Assembly: GCA_023388335.1 (NCBI GenBank) | Contig: JAEWGL010000101.1 | Location: forward strand, 1 to 38,791 | Source of the DNA: Pseudomonadota bacterium | Lineage (GTDB): Bacteria; Pseudomonadota; Gammaproteobacteria; Pseudomonadales; Pseudomonadaceae | DNA: 38,791 nucleotides | Reading direction: 5' to 3' | In this document: positions 1-10,635 of the stretch, piece after piece | How positions within the stretch are numbered: the first letter of the stretch is position 1 | Layout: every line of letters begins with the position of its first letter | Program-made: the position numbers and the translations under genes | The notes under the pieces: generated by a model | What the model was told of the DNA's origin: nothing | Databases searched by the model: none | The model's input: only the letters and a program-made list of their open reading frames with translations

Positions 1-1999
<1,999 letters not shown>

Positions 2000-2003
<4 letters not shown>

Positions 2004-2821
2004 CTACCGACCGCAATACCGATATCGAGATCCGGCTGTTGATCGAGGCGATCTACCTCAAGTACAGCTACGATTTCCGCGATTACTCCGGCGCTTCGAT
2101 GAAGCGTCGGATACACCATGCCCTGCGCCAGTTCGAATGCCGTACGGTGTCGGCGCTGCAGGAGCGGGTACTGCACGACCCGGCCACGTTCATGCAGCTG
2201 CTGCAGTACCTGACGATCCCAGTCAGCGAGATGTTTCGCGATCCCGATCACTTCCTGGCGCTGCGCCAGGAGGTGGTGCCGCTGCTGCGCACCTGGCCAT
2301 CGATCAAGGTATGGATCGCCGGCTGCAGCACAGGCGAGGAGGTCTACTCGATGGCCATCCTGCTACGCGAGGAGGGCGTGCTCGAGCGCACTATCCTCTA
2401 CGCTACCGATATCAACCCGCATTCACTGGAGAAAGCCAAGCAAGGAATCTACTCGATGCAGAGCATGCAGGCCTACGAAGAGAACTACCGCAAGGCAGGT
2501 GGCCGTCGTGATTTTTCCGACTACTACACCGCCGCCTACGGCAATGCCATCATGGACAGCAGCCTGCGCGAGAACGTCACCTTCGCCGACCATAGCCTGG
2601 CCACCGACAGCGTGTTCTCGGAAACCCAGCTGATTTCCTGTCGCAACGTGCTGATCTACTTCAACAAGGACCTGCAGGATCGCGCTTTTGGGTTGTTTCA
2701 CGGCTCCTTGTGTCACCGCGGCTTCCTGATGCTGGGCAGCAAGGAAACCCTGGATTTCTCGACCTACAGCGGGCGGTTCGAGGTCCTGGTCAGGCCCGAA
2801 CGGATCTACCGCAAGTTATGA
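2000..2821 (+). CDS. cheR: CheR-type protein-glutamate O-methyltransferase
   Basis: The 273-residue protein has the N-terminal helical CheR domain followed by a SAM-binding Rossmann domain. AGCSTGEE lies at residues 107-114, and the late motif SCRNVLIYF is typical of CheR. The family transfers methyl groups from S-adenosylmethionine to glutamates of chemoreceptors. The start is a TTG that overlaps the TGA of the upstream kinase. No ATG lies near the N-terminus, and the CheR domain begins at once. The stop overlaps the cheB ATG (ATGA). No methyl-accepting protein, CheA or CheW lies in the operon, so the substrate may be something other than a flagellar chemoreceptor (inference). Confidence 0.9.
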
Positions 2822-3393
2822 GCGAGGTAAAGGCAGTGGTGATCGGCGCGTCGGCCGGCGGCGTCTCTGCGCTGTTCAAGGTGCTGGGCGACTTGCCGGC
2901 CGACTTTGCGATTCCGGTGCTCTGTGTGCTGCATCTGCCGGATCACCGCGACAGCCACCTGGCCGAGGTGATGCAGCGCAAGTTGCTGCGTCCGGTCAGC
3001 GAGGCCAGGGACAAGGAACCCATCGCCGCCGGAATGATCTATGTCGCAGGTCCTGGCTATCACCTATCGGTGGAACAGGACGGCAGGTTGTCCCTGAGCC
3101 AGGAGGAACCAGTGCATTTTTCCCGCCCGGCGATAGATTTTCTCTTCGAGTCGGCGGCGGATGCCTACGGCCCGCATTTGCTCGGCGTGGTGCTGACAGG
3201 TGCCAACGAAGATGGCGCCAGCGGCCTTGCCTATATCAAACAAAGCGGTGGCCGGACCGTGGTTCAGGATCCCCGCGAAGCACAGGTCTCGCTGATGCCG
3301 GAGGCCGCACTGGCCCTGCACCAGCCGGACCATATACTTTCTCTGAGCGGTATCGGGCAGTTGCTCGCCACCCTGGAAGCCAGCGCATGCTAA
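2818..3393 (+). CDS. cheB: Stand-alone CheB methylesterase/deamidase domain
   Basis: The 191-residue protein matches only the catalytic half of CheB. The Ser-His-Asp triad is visible at S12 (GASAGG), H39 (VLHLPDH) and D132 (TGANEDGA). The N-terminal receiver that normally gates CheB activity is absent. The ATG overlaps the cheR stop in ATGA, which fixes the start; an in-frame extension upstream would run through cheR. The family hydrolyses glutamyl methyl esters, opposing CheR. Activity here must be controlled in another way, perhaps by contact with the neighbouring hybrid kinases (inference). Confidence 0.88.
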   Translation: MSEVKAVVIGASAGGVSALFKVLGDLPADFAIPVLCVLHLPDHRDSHLAEVMQRKLLRPVSEARDKEPIAAGMIYVAGPGYHLSVEQDGRLSLSQEEPVHFSRPAIDFLFESAADAYGPHLLGVVLTGANEDGASGLAYIKQSGGRTVVQDPREAQVSLMPEAALALHQPDHILSLSGIGQLLATLEASAC

Positions 3394-4613
3394 GCCATAT
3401 CCCAGCCAAACTGCTGATCGTCGACGACTTGCCGGAAAACCTGCTGGCGCTCGAAGCCTTGATCCAGGGGGCGGATCGTGAGGTGCATAAGGCCAATTCG
3501 GCCGAAGAAGCCTTGTCGTTGTTGCTTGAGCACGAATTTGCCCTGGCCATTCTCGACGTTCAGATGCCAGGCATGAACGGCTTCGAACTGGCCGAGCTGA
3601 TGCGCGGTACGGAAAAGACCAAGAACATCCCGATCGTCTTCGTCAGTGCCGCCGGTCGCGAGATGAACTATGCCTTCAAGGGCTATGAGAGCGGTGCCGT
3701 AGACTTCCTGCACAAGCCCTTGGACAACCATGCGGTCAAGAGCAAGGTGTCGGTGTTCGTCGACCTCTATCGCCAGCGCAAGGCCCTTGGCCAGCAGCTG
3801 GAGGCGCTCGAATGCAGCCGCCAGGAGCAGGAACAGTTGCTGGCCCAGTTGCAAGTCGCGCGCAGCGAGCTCGAGCATGCGGTGCGCATGCGCGATGACT
3901 TCATGTCGATCGTCTCCCACGAGGTACGCACCCCGCTCAACGGTCTGATCCTGGAAACCCAGCTGCGCAAGATGCACCTGGCGCGGGACAACGCCGATGC
4001 TTTCGCCCTGGACAAGATGCGCGCCATGGTCGAGCGCGACGAGCGCCAGATCAACAGCCTGATCCGTCTGATCGAGGACATGCTCGATGTGTCGCGGATC
4101 CGCACCGGCAAGCTGTCGATCCGGCCCAAGCGATTCGACATCGGCCAGTTGGTCAACGGCTTGGTCGAGAATTTCGCGCCTCAGGCTGCCGCCTCGGAAT
4201 CGGCGATCGAGCTGGAGCGGTGCGAGGCGCTCGTCGGCCACTGGGATGAATTTCGCATCGAACAGGTCGTGGCCAACCTGCTAAGCAATGCCCTGCGCTA
4301 TGGCGAACGCCGACCGGTCAGGGTGCGGGTATTCGAGGAGAGCGGCATGGCCTGCGTGCAGGTCCAGGACCAGGGCATCGGCATCAGCCCGCACAACCAG
4401 CGTCGGATCTTCCAGCAGTTCGAACGGGTGGCGGCGAACCAGAGTATCGCGGGGTTGGGCCTTGGGCTTTACATCTCGGAACAGATTGTTCTGGCCCATA
4501 GTGGCCGTATTCGGGTCGACAGCGAGGAGGGAAAAGGTGCAACCTTCAGCGTCTACCTGCCTTTGCCGGGGGCGCTGCAAGAAAGTGGTCGGGAACAGGC
4601 AACCTCTGCGTAA
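3387..4613 (+). CDS. Receiver-histidine kinase hybrid (REC-HisKA-HATPase)
   Basis: The 408-residue cytoplasmic protein has an N-terminal receiver (DD at 13-14, acceptor D57 in LDVQMPG, K110). A Gln/Glu/Leu-rich linker likely to form a coiled coil follows (about 130-168), then HisKA with H178 in VSHEVRTPLNG. The C-terminal ATPase has NLLSNALRY, DQGIGI and GLGLGLYIS. There is no membrane segment or PAS domain, so its input is phosphorylation of the receiver, probably by the upstream hybrid kinase. The ATG overlaps the end of cheB. REC-kinase proteins of this type act as intermediate relays; the partner is inferred from operon position. Confidence 0.91.
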   Translation: MLSHIPAKLLIVDDLPENLLALEALIQGADREVHKANSAEEALSLLLEHEFALAILDVQMPGMNGFELAELMRGTEKTKNIPIVFVSAAGREMNYAFKGYESGAVDFLHKPLDNHAVKSKVSVFVDLYRQRKALGQQLEALECSRQEQEQLLAQLQVARSELEHAVRMRDDFMSIVSHEVRTPLNGLILETQLRKMHLARDNADAFALDKMRAMVERDERQINSLIRLIEDMLDVSRIRTGKLSIRPKRFDIGQLVNGLVENFAPQAAASESAIELERCEALVGHWDEFRIEQVVANLLSNALRYGERRPVRVRVFEESGMACVQVQDQGIGISPHNQRRIFQQFERVAANQSIAGLGLGLYISEQIVLAHSGRIRVDSEEGKGATFSVYLPLPGALQESGREQATSA

Positions 4614-4657
4614 GCCCGGGGTCGTATGGCCATCCTATTGATATTCAAGGCGTTGGC

Positions 4658-5035
4658 ATGAGTGAAGATGCGCAAGATGTAGTACTGATCGTCGAGGACG
4701 AGCCGGCGATTCGCATGATTCTGCAGGATTACCTGTCAGGTGAGGGCTACCACGTGCTGGTAGCCGAAGACGGCAAGCAGGCGTTCGACATTCTGTCGCG
4801 CAAGCCGCACCTGGATCTGATGGTGACGGACTTCCGCCTGCCAGGCGGCATCTCCGGGGTGGAGATCGCTGAGCCCGCGGTCAAGCTACGCCCGGACCTG
4901 AAGGTGATCTTCATCAGCGGTTACCCCGCCGAGATCCTCGAATCCGGCAGCCCGATCGCGCGCAAGGCGCCGATCCTGGCCAAGCCGTTCGACCTGGACA
5001 GCCTGCGTGACCAGATCCAGACGCAGCTGCGCTGA
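4658..5035 (+). CDS. Single-domain response regulator (receiver only)
   Basis: The 125-residue protein is a bare receiver domain: acidic pair E13/D14, acceptor D58 in VTDFRLPGG, and the late conserved Lys in LAKPFD. There is no output domain, so it acts by protein contact or as a phosphate shuttle or sink, in the manner of CheY or DivK. It lies 44 bases after the hybrid kinase and probably closes the signalling operon. The stop is only 5 bases from the stop of the convergent tetR gene, leaving no room for a separate terminator. Confidence 0.9.
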   Translation: MSEDAQDVVLIVEDEPAIRMILQDYLSGEGYHVLVAEDGKQAFDILSRKPHLDLMVTDFRLPGGISGVEIAEPAVKLRPDLKVIFISGYPAEILESGSPIARKAPILAKPFDLDSLRDQIQTQLR

Positions 5036-5040
5036 ACCTT

Positions 5041-5649
5041 TCAGGCGGGCAGCTCGAGGCCTTCGCCGCGAAGGGTACGCTCCAACCCGCCGAGCAGCAG
5101 GCTTTCCATCAGCGCCAGGCCCTGGGCCTGGGGCAGGCGCCGCGCCTGCAGCCAGCCTGGGAGGCTATTGAGCAGGGTGGCCAGGACGTGGGCGGTGGCT
5201 GTCAGGGCCTCGCCAGGCAGCAAGGCCTGGGGCGCGATCAGCCGCAGCAGGCTGGTTTCGTAGGCGTTGCGCAACCTGGCCAGGCGCTCTTGCTGGTCGT
5301 CGCGCAGGCAGCACAGGTCACGTTCGGCCAGGCGAAACTGCAGAGGGCGTTCGGCATGCAGCGCCCAGTGCGTGGCGATCAGGTAGGGCAGCGCCGGGCC
5401 ACCACGGGTGAGTGCCCGCAGGCCGGGGTGCAAGGCTGCCTGCAGCTCTTCATACAGTTCCTCGATCAGGTCGTAGAGCAGGTCCTGCTTGCTGGGGAAA
5501 TGGTGATACAGCGAACCCGGGGTCAACCCCAGGTGACTGGCCAGTTCGCGCATGCTCACCTGGCCGAAGCCCTTCTCGGCAAACAGGGCAATGGCCTTGT
5601 CACGCCGCGCTTCAAAGTTTGCACAACGCAGGGCGGCGTTCGCCGACAT
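5041..5649 (-). CDS. TetR/AcrR family transcriptional regulator
   Basis: The 202-residue protein has an N-terminal TetR helix-turn-helix at about residues 15-60, including the typical LGLTPGSLYHHFPSKQDLL segment, followed by a helical ligand-binding half. It is the last gene of a minus-strand run with thiolase and 3-hydroxyacyl-CoA dehydrogenase, 10 bases beyond the dehydrogenase stop. It therefore probably senses an acyl-CoA or related ligand and controls that short-chain acid module (inference from context). The ligand and operator are not visible. Confidence 0.88.
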   Translation of the reverse strand: MSANAALRCANFEARRDKAIALFAEKGFGQVSMRELASHLGLTPGSLYHHFPSKQDLLYDLIEELYEELQAALHPGLRALTRGGPALPYLIATHWALHAERPLQFRLAERDLCCLRDDQQERLARLRNAYETSLLRLIAPQALLPGEALTATAHVLATLLNSLPGWLQARRLPQAQGLALMESLLLGGLERTLRGEGLELPA

Positions 5650-5659
5650 GGGTAGCTCC

Positions 5660-6508
5660 TCAGTACGTGAAGAACCCGCGGCCGCTCTTGCGTCCCAAGT
5701 AGCCGGCGGCGACCATTTCCTTGAGCAGCGGGGCAGGACGGTACTTGCTGTCGTTGAAGCCCTCGTGGAAGGCCTCCATGATCGCCAGCAAGGTGTCCAG
5801 ACCGATCAGATCAGCCAGGGCCAGCGGGCCGATGGGTTGGTTGCAACCCAGGCGCATGCCGATGTCGATGTCCTCGGCGCTGGCCAGGCCCTCCTGGCGC
5901 ACGAAAATTGCCTCGTTGATCATCGGTACCAGAATGCGGTTGACCACGAAGCCGGGGCGGTTGCCGGCGCTGATTGGCGTCTTGCCGACCTTCTCGGTAA
6001 CCAGCAAGGCCTGGGCGTAGGTCGCGTCGCTGGTCTGCAGGCCGCGGATCACCTCGACCAGAGCCATCATCGGCACCGGGTTGAAGAAGTGCACGCCGAT
6101 GAACCGTTCGGGATGGGCGATGGCTGCGGCCAGCTGGGTGATCGACAACGACGAGGTGTTGGTGGCGATCAGGCAATCGTCGGCGACGTTGTCCGCCACC
6201 TGTTGCAAGATACGCTGCTTGAGCGCCAGGTTCTCGGTGGCGGCCTCGATCACCAATTGCGCCGAACGCAGTTCGGCATAGTCGGTGCTGGTACGAATGC
6301 GCTTGAGCGCCGAGCTGGCCTGTTCGGCGTCCAGGGTCCGCTTGTTGACCTGGCGTTCGAGGTTCTTGCCCAGGGTTGCCAGGCCGCGCTCCAGCGCGGC
6401 CTGCGAGACGTCGAGCAGGGTCACCTCGAAGCCTGCGACCGCGCACACCTGGGCAATGCCGTTGCCCATGGTCCCGGCTCCGATCACGGCGATTTGTTGA
6501 ATGTTCAT
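5660..6508 (-). CDS. hbd: 3-hydroxybutyryl-CoA (3-hydroxyacyl-CoA) dehydrogenase
   Basis: The 282-residue soluble dehydrogenase has an N-terminal NAD-binding GAGTMG motif (residues 10-15), the family motif with H140 (GVHFFNPVP) and E152 as the catalytic pair, and S119 in NTSS. The C-terminal dimerisation domain ends LGRKSGRGFF. Length equals stand-alone Hbd/PaaH-type enzymes rather than multifunctional FadB. It interconverts 3-hydroxyacyl-CoA and 3-ketoacyl-CoA, acting with the adjacent thiolase in short-chain beta-oxidation or hydroxybutyrate use. The ATG at 6508 follows an AGGAG motif; an upstream in-frame extension would run into the thiolase gene. Confidence 0.92.
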   Translation of the reverse strand: MNIQQIAVIGAGTMGNGIAQVCAVAGFEVTLLDVSQAALERGLATLGKNLERQVNKRTLDAEQASSALKRIRTSTDYAELRSAQLVIEAATENLALKQRILQQVADNVADDCLIATNTSSLSITQLAAAIAHPERFIGVHFFNPVPMMALVEVIRGLQTSDATYAQALLVTEKVGKTPISAGNRPGFVVNRILVPMINEAIFVRQEGLASAEDIDIGMRLGCNQPIGPLALADLIGLDTLLAIMEAFHEGFNDSKYRPAPLLKEMVAAGYLGRKSGRGFFTY

Positions 6509-6525
6509 CTTGCCTGGCTCCTTCA

Positions 6526-7710
6526 TCAGACGCGCTCGAAGACGACGGCGATCCCTTGCCCGCCGCCGATGCACATGGTGGCCAGGGCGTAGCGGCCCTG
6601 GATGCGGTGCAGTTCATGGATCGCCTTGGTGGCGATGATTGCCCCGGTCGCACCCACCGGGTGGCCCAGGGAGATGCCCGAGCCGTTGGGGTTGACCTTC
6701 TGTGGGTCGAACTCCAGCGCCTGCGCCACCGCACAGGCCTGCGCCGCGAAGGCCTCGTTGGACTCGATGACGTCCAGGTCGGCGACGTTCAGCCCGGCCT
6801 TGTCCAGCACCTTGCGGGTGGCCGGGATCGGTCCCAGGCCCATCAACGCTGGCTCAACGCCGGCATGGGCATAGGCGACCAGGCGGGCCAGGGGCTTGAG
6901 GCCCTCGCGGCGGACCGTCGCGGCGGTGGCCAGGACCAGGCCCGCCGCGCCGTCATTGAGGCCACTGGCATTGCCGGCGGTGACGCTGCCGTCTTGCTTG
7001 AACACGGCCTTCATACCGGCCAGCTGCTCGGCACTGACCTCGCCACGCACGTTTTCGTCCACGGCAAACTGCACGCTGCCTTTGCGTGTCTTGAGCGCCA
7101 AGGGCACGATCTGGCTGGCGAAGCGGCCTTCGGCAATGGCACGGGCGGCGCGGCGTTGACTGGTCAAGGCCAGCTCATCCTGCATCTGCCGGCTGATACC
7201 GTGGGCGGCGGCGACATTCTCGGCGGTGATGCCCATGTGGAAGTGTTCGAAAGGGTCATGCAGGATGCCGAGCATGTAGTCCACGCCCTGCAGGTCACCC
7301 ATGCGTGCGCCCCAGCGCGCCTGGGGCAACAGGTAGGGACCGCGGCTCATGGATTCGGCGCCAGCGGCCAGCACCGCTTCGGCCTCGCCCAGCAACAGGC
7401 TCTGGGCAGCCGAGACGATGGCCTGCAGGCCCGAGCCGCACAGCCGGTTGACGTTGAAGGCAGGGGTCTGCTTGGGGATCCCGGCGTTCATGGCCGCGAC
7501 CCGGCCCAGGTAGGCGTCGCGGGGTTCGGTGGGGATCACGTTGCCCATGACCACGTGGCCGATCTGCGCCGGAGCCAGCCCCGAGCGTTCGACGGCAGCC
7601 TTGCAGACCTGGGTTGCAAGCTCGGCCAGCGGCAGGTCCTTGAGCGAGCCACCGAAGCTGCCGATGGCCGAACGCACTGCACTGACCACATAGATTTCTG
7701 TGTTGCTCAT
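6526..7710 (-). CDS. bktB: Acetyl-CoA acetyltransferase / beta-ketothiolase
   Basis: The 394-residue thiolase carries the nucleophilic C91 in NRLCGSGLQAI, the NEAFA motif, the GHPVGATGA histidine motif and the C-terminal CIGGGQG cysteine motif. It makes or cleaves acetoacetyl-CoA and short 3-ketoacyl-CoAs. It lies 17 bases upstream of hbd on the same strand, so the two form an operon. The start at 7710 gives the standard thiolase N-terminus (TEIYVVSAVRSAIGSFGG). The bktB name follows my memory of the syntenic P. putida gene; chain-length preference cannot be read from sequence. Confidence 0.92.
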   Translation of the reverse strand: MSNTEIYVVSAVRSAIGSFGGSLKDLPLAELATQVCKAAVERSGLAPAQIGHVVMGNVIPTEPRDAYLGRVAAMNAGIPKQTPAFNVNRLCGSGLQAIVSAAQSLLLGEAEAVLAAGAESMSRGPYLLPQARWGARMGDLQGVDYMLGILHDPFEHFHMGITAENVAAAHGISRQMQDELALTSQRRAARAIAEGRFASQIVPLALKTRKGSVQFAVDENVRGEVSAEQLAGMKAVFKQDGSVTAGNASGLNDGAAGLVLATAATVRREGLKPLARLVAYAHAGVEPALMGLGPIPATRKVLDKAGLNVADLDVIESNEAFAAQACAVAQALEFDPQKVNPNGSGISLGHPVGATGAIIATKAIHELHRIQGRYALATMCIGGGQGIAVVFERV

Positions 7711-7875
7711 GGGGACTCCGATAGTGAAAACGTGGCAGCGGACGGCCTGGCTCTGCGACAATGGCCAGCACCCGCGCGGTAGTCCGAGTCTAGGCAAACA
7801 CCGCGGTGCGGCCTATGCCGTAAGTGCTCAGTCAACCTGGCATTTTTTACCATTCAGCAGACAGCGATAGCAGCC
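7711..7875. promoter_or_regulatory. Divergent promoter region between bktB and araC-type regulator
   Basis: This 165-base spacer separates two divergent genes and must hold both promoters and any AraC operator. A 10-base perfect palindrome, CACCGCGGTG, lies at 7799-7808, near its middle. I see no convincing pair of AraC direct repeats. The function of the palindrome is unproven. Confidence 0.45.
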
Positions 7876-8895
7876 ATGCGCGAGAGCGATACCGTCGGTG
7901 TGTACTTCCTCCACACCCTGTTGCACGGGCTGCGCGACCAGCCGGCGCGACGCGACGCACTGTTGCGGGCGGTAGGCATCGAGCCGCATCTGTTAGCGCA
8001 GCCCCAGGCGCGGATCCCGGCCACGGCCTTCGCCCGCTTGTGGCTTGACCTGATCCAGGAGCTGGGCGACGAGTTTTTCCACCTCGACAGCCACGGCATG
8101 CCGCTGGGCAGCTTCGCTCTGATATGCCGCGGGTTGATCCAGGAGCCGACCCTGGAAAAGGCCTTGCGCCAATGCCTGAACAACTTTGCCCTGTTCCTGC
8201 GCGACATGCGGGGCAGCGTCACGGTGCGCGGAGGACGCGCCGTGATCAGCCTGGCGTCGACGATCGAAGACCCGCAGACCCGCGTATATGCCGAAGAAAC
8301 CTTCTTGGTGCTGGTGATCAGCCTGCTGTGCTGGCTGGCCGGACGACGCATTGCCATCGATCGCACCGAGCTTGCCATCGCCCGGCCAGCGCAGGAGGAC
8401 GACCTGTTGCTATGGGGGCCAGACCTGCAGATAGGCACCGGGCGCAGCGAAGTCGAATTCGACGCCGACTACCTGCGCCTGCCGATGGTGCAGGACCTGG
8501 CGGCGCTGAAGACCTTTTTACGCAGCGCGCCGCAATGGCTGGTGATTCGTTTCCGTCACCAGCACGGCTTGGCGGCCACTGTGTACCGGCATTTACGCGC
8601 GCGGTGCTACGGACAATGGCCCACCCTCACTGCGATGGCCAAGGAGCAGGGGCTCAGTGCGAGCAGTTTCCGTCGTCAACTGGAGCGCGAAGGGCGCTCG
8701 TTCCAGCAGATCAAGGATGAGGTGCGTCGCTGCATGGCATTCGAGTGCCTGCGCGAGGAGGCGTTGAGCGTCGCCGCGATCGCCGAGCTGACCGGCTTCC
8801 AGGAGCCCAGCGCCTTCCATCGCGCATTCAAGAAGTGGACCGGGCAAAGCCCCGGCAGCTACCGGTTGCGCCTGGCGCAGGTACGCAAGCGGTAA
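7876..8895 (+). CDS. AraC family transcriptional regulator (arabinose-binding-domain type)
   Basis: The 339-residue protein has a long N-terminal effector-binding domain of the kind found in OruR/ArgR-like AraC proteins. The C-terminal AraC DNA-binding domain (about 235-335) has two helix-turn-helix units, the second in FQEPSAFHRAFKKWTGQSPGSYR. It is transcribed away from the thiolase-dehydrogenase operon, with a 165-base shared promoter region, so it is the probable activator of that operon. The effector is likely a hydroxy- or keto-acid or its CoA ester (inference only). Confidence 0.9.
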   Translation: MRESDTVGVYFLHTLLHGLRDQPARRDALLRAVGIEPHLLAQPQARIPATAFARLWLDLIQELGDEFFHLDSHGMPLGSFALICRGLIQEPTLEKALRQCLNNFALFLRDMRGSVTVRGGRAVISLASTIEDPQTRVYAEETFLVLVISLLCWLAGRRIAIDRTELAIARPAQEDDLLLWGPDLQIGTGRSEVEFDADYLRLPMVQDLAALKTFLRSAPQWLVIRFRHQHGLAATVYRHLRARCYGQWPTLTAMAKEQGLSASSFRRQLEREGRSFQQIKDEVRRCMAFECLREEALSVAAIAELTGFQEPSAFHRAFKKWTGQSPGSYRLRLAQVRKR

Positions 8896-9028
8896 GCGCC
8901 TGGTTCACCGCTGCGCCTAGGCCAGTCGGAGCTGGCGAGGATCAATAGCCAATCGCGCTTCGCCAGAAGGCCAATCCAGCCATTCGAGCAGCCAATGCAC
9001 GGACTTCAAGGCCGCTGGCTGACAGGCA

Positions 9029-9832
9029 TCAGTCCCAGGTCGGGGCCAGGCTTTCGGGGCTGCACAGCCGTTCATTCCGGTCGAGGGCGGCGATCTGCGC
9101 CATGTCTTGCCCGCTCAGACGCAGCGCGCGGGCCTTGAGGTTAGCTTCGAGGTTTTCGCGGCGAGTCGAGGAGGGGATGACCGCATACCCCAGCTGCATG
9201 GCCCACGCCAGCGTCACCTGGGCGGTGCTGGCGCCGTGGCGCGCGGCGATCTGCTCGATTACCGGGTCCGCCAGGACCTTGCCGTAGCCCAGCGTCATGT
9301 AGGAAGTCACCGCGATGCCTTGCTGCTGCATGAACTCGACCAGGGTGCGGTTCTGCAGGTAAGGGTGCAGTTCGACCTGGTTGGTAACGATGGCCTCCTG
9401 GCCCACCACGGCCATGGCCTGCTTGAGCAGGTCGATGGTGAAGTTGGATACGCCGATATGGGTGGTCAACCCTTGTTGCTGCGCCTCGGCCAGGGCGCCC
9501 ATGAACTCGCTGACCGGCACCTGGCCACCGGGCGAAGGCCAGTGGATCAGCGTCAAGTCCAGATGGTCGGTGCGCAGCTTGTGCAGGCTTTGCTTCAGGC
9601 TGGGGATCAGCGTCTCGGCGGCATAGTGCTCGGTCCAGATCTTGCTGGTCAGGAACAGGTCCTTGCGGGCGACGCCACTGTCGGCGATGGCTTGGCCAAC
9701 CTCGGCTTCGTTGCCGTAGATTTGCGCGGTGTCGATGGCTCGGTAGCCGAGGTCCAGGGCTTGGCTGACCGAATCGATCACCACCTGGTCCTTGAGGCGG
9801 AAGGTGCCGAGGCCAAGAGCAGGAATAAGCAT
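9029..9832 (-). CDS. dkgB: 2,5-diketo-D-gluconate reductase B (aldo-keto reductase)
   Basis: The 267-residue protein has the same length as E. coli DkgB and closely resembles it along its full length, including the N-terminal GLGTFRLKD and the C-terminal SPE-LAP-WD. The aldo-keto reductase tetrad is present: D34, Y39, K64, H97. It is a cytosolic NADPH-dependent reductase of 2,5-diketogluconate, methylglyoxal and related carbonyls. The start at 9832 is preceded by AGGAAG; a longer in-frame N-terminus has no family similarity. It appears monocistronic. Confidence 0.93.
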   Translation of the reverse strand: MLIPALGLGTFRLKDQVVIDSVSQALDLGYRAIDTAQIYGNEAEVGQAIADSGVARKDLFLTSKIWTEHYAAETLIPSLKQSLHKLRTDHLDLTLIHWPSPGGQVPVSEFMGALAEAQQQGLTTHIGVSNFTIDLLKQAMAVVGQEAIVTNQVELHPYLQNRTLVEFMQQQGIAVTSYMTLGYGKVLADPVIEQIAARHGASTAQVTLAWAMQLGYAVIPSSTRRENLEANLKARALRLSGQDMAQIAALDRNERLCSPESLAPTWD

Positions 9833-9971
9833 AAAGGGCTTCCTTGTGTCTGAAAGTGAGTGTGTCAGTAGTAGGTCGCCAGTATCACCGCCGCTGGTGC
9901 TTGGAAACACCCTCGGTCAGACACAGGTTCTTTGAGCTGTACGCAAAGATCCGCCTCGCATGCCCGCACCC

Positions 9972-10310
9972 CTAGGTACGGATCGCGCTTACGGTAATGT
10001 AGCCCTTGTGAGGCAGGCAGATGCGGAGGATGGTTTCGTCGGCTGGCGCATCCTTGAGTTGCTGGACCCGGACACCCTCGACCGCTGTCGAGCGTAGGCG
10101 GTAGGCGATCGGTCGTCCGCGCAGGTCGAAGAGCGCTTCACTGGCGAGCATCTCGATCTGCTCGACCAGGGTGCGGGTGCGCTCGTCGGTGGCGCAGAAG
10201 AACATCACGCCGCTCCAATGGGGGTCATCATCAGGATTGCGGACCTCGTGCTGCAGCAGTTGGCGCAGGTGATTCCTGAGTTGCGCGGTCGGGCACTTAA
10301 CCGGATCCAT
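9972..10310 (-). CDS. Hypothetical protein, 112 residues
   Basis: I do not recognise this protein. It is soluble, with no signal peptide or membrane segment. It has a charged N-terminal helix-like stretch (AQLRNHLRQLLQHEV), a central SGVMFFCATDERT segment and a C-terminus rich in beta-branched residues. The ATG at 10310 is preceded by GAGG at suitable distance. In-frame GTG/TTG starts near 10463 would add about 50 residues rich in Pro/Thr/Gly without typical coding character, so the shorter form is preferred. It stands alone between dkgB and the divergent lysE-type gene. Confidence 0.6.
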   Translation of the reverse strand: MDPVKCPTAQLRNHLRQLLQHEVRNPDDDPHWSGVMFFCATDERTRTLVEQIEMLASEALFDLRGRPIAYRLRSTAVEGVRVQQLKDAPADETILRICLPHKGYITVSAIRT

Positions 10311-10488
10311 AGCGAGGCCTCGTGGTGGGGTTGTCCAGTTCGGAACGGGGCGGATGGACGTCGAGATGCCCATGACCAGGTCGCAGGTCCAGTGGTCCCT
10401 TCCGGTGCCCCGTTGGGGATCATGGTTTGCCGCGCCGCAGGATTTAAATAGGACGGTTCCCACAACGCTGAAGGAGATTTCCTAACCT

Positions 10489-10572
10489 ATGGCTTACCTT
10501 CGTAAGCATCGCCAGAGCACCGAATCCCCAGGCGTTGGGATATATACAGTGAAGTGTAGTGGCGCAATTTAG
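10489..10572 (+). CDS. Possible 27-residue small ORF
   Basis: An ATG preceded by AAGGAG (10471-10476, 12-base spacing) opens 27 codons ending in TAG, in the spacer before the LysE-type gene. The product would be basic at its N-terminus (MAYLRKHRQ). It could be a leader peptide or chance. The spacing is longer than ideal and there is no homology evidence. Confidence 0.2.
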   Translation: MAYLRKHRQSTESPGVGIYTVKCSGAI

Positions 10573-10635
10573 GATAACTGTACGGGTTGCTGTGCATGGC
10601 GTTTCGCTAGTGTGCGTTAATCCCTGAATACACAG

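Noticed and set aside
10543..10556. TATATACAG-like sequence resembling half of a LexA box upstream of the LysE-type gene
   Set aside because: Only one half matches CTGT-N8-ACAG; the other side is GC-rich and unlike the consensus.
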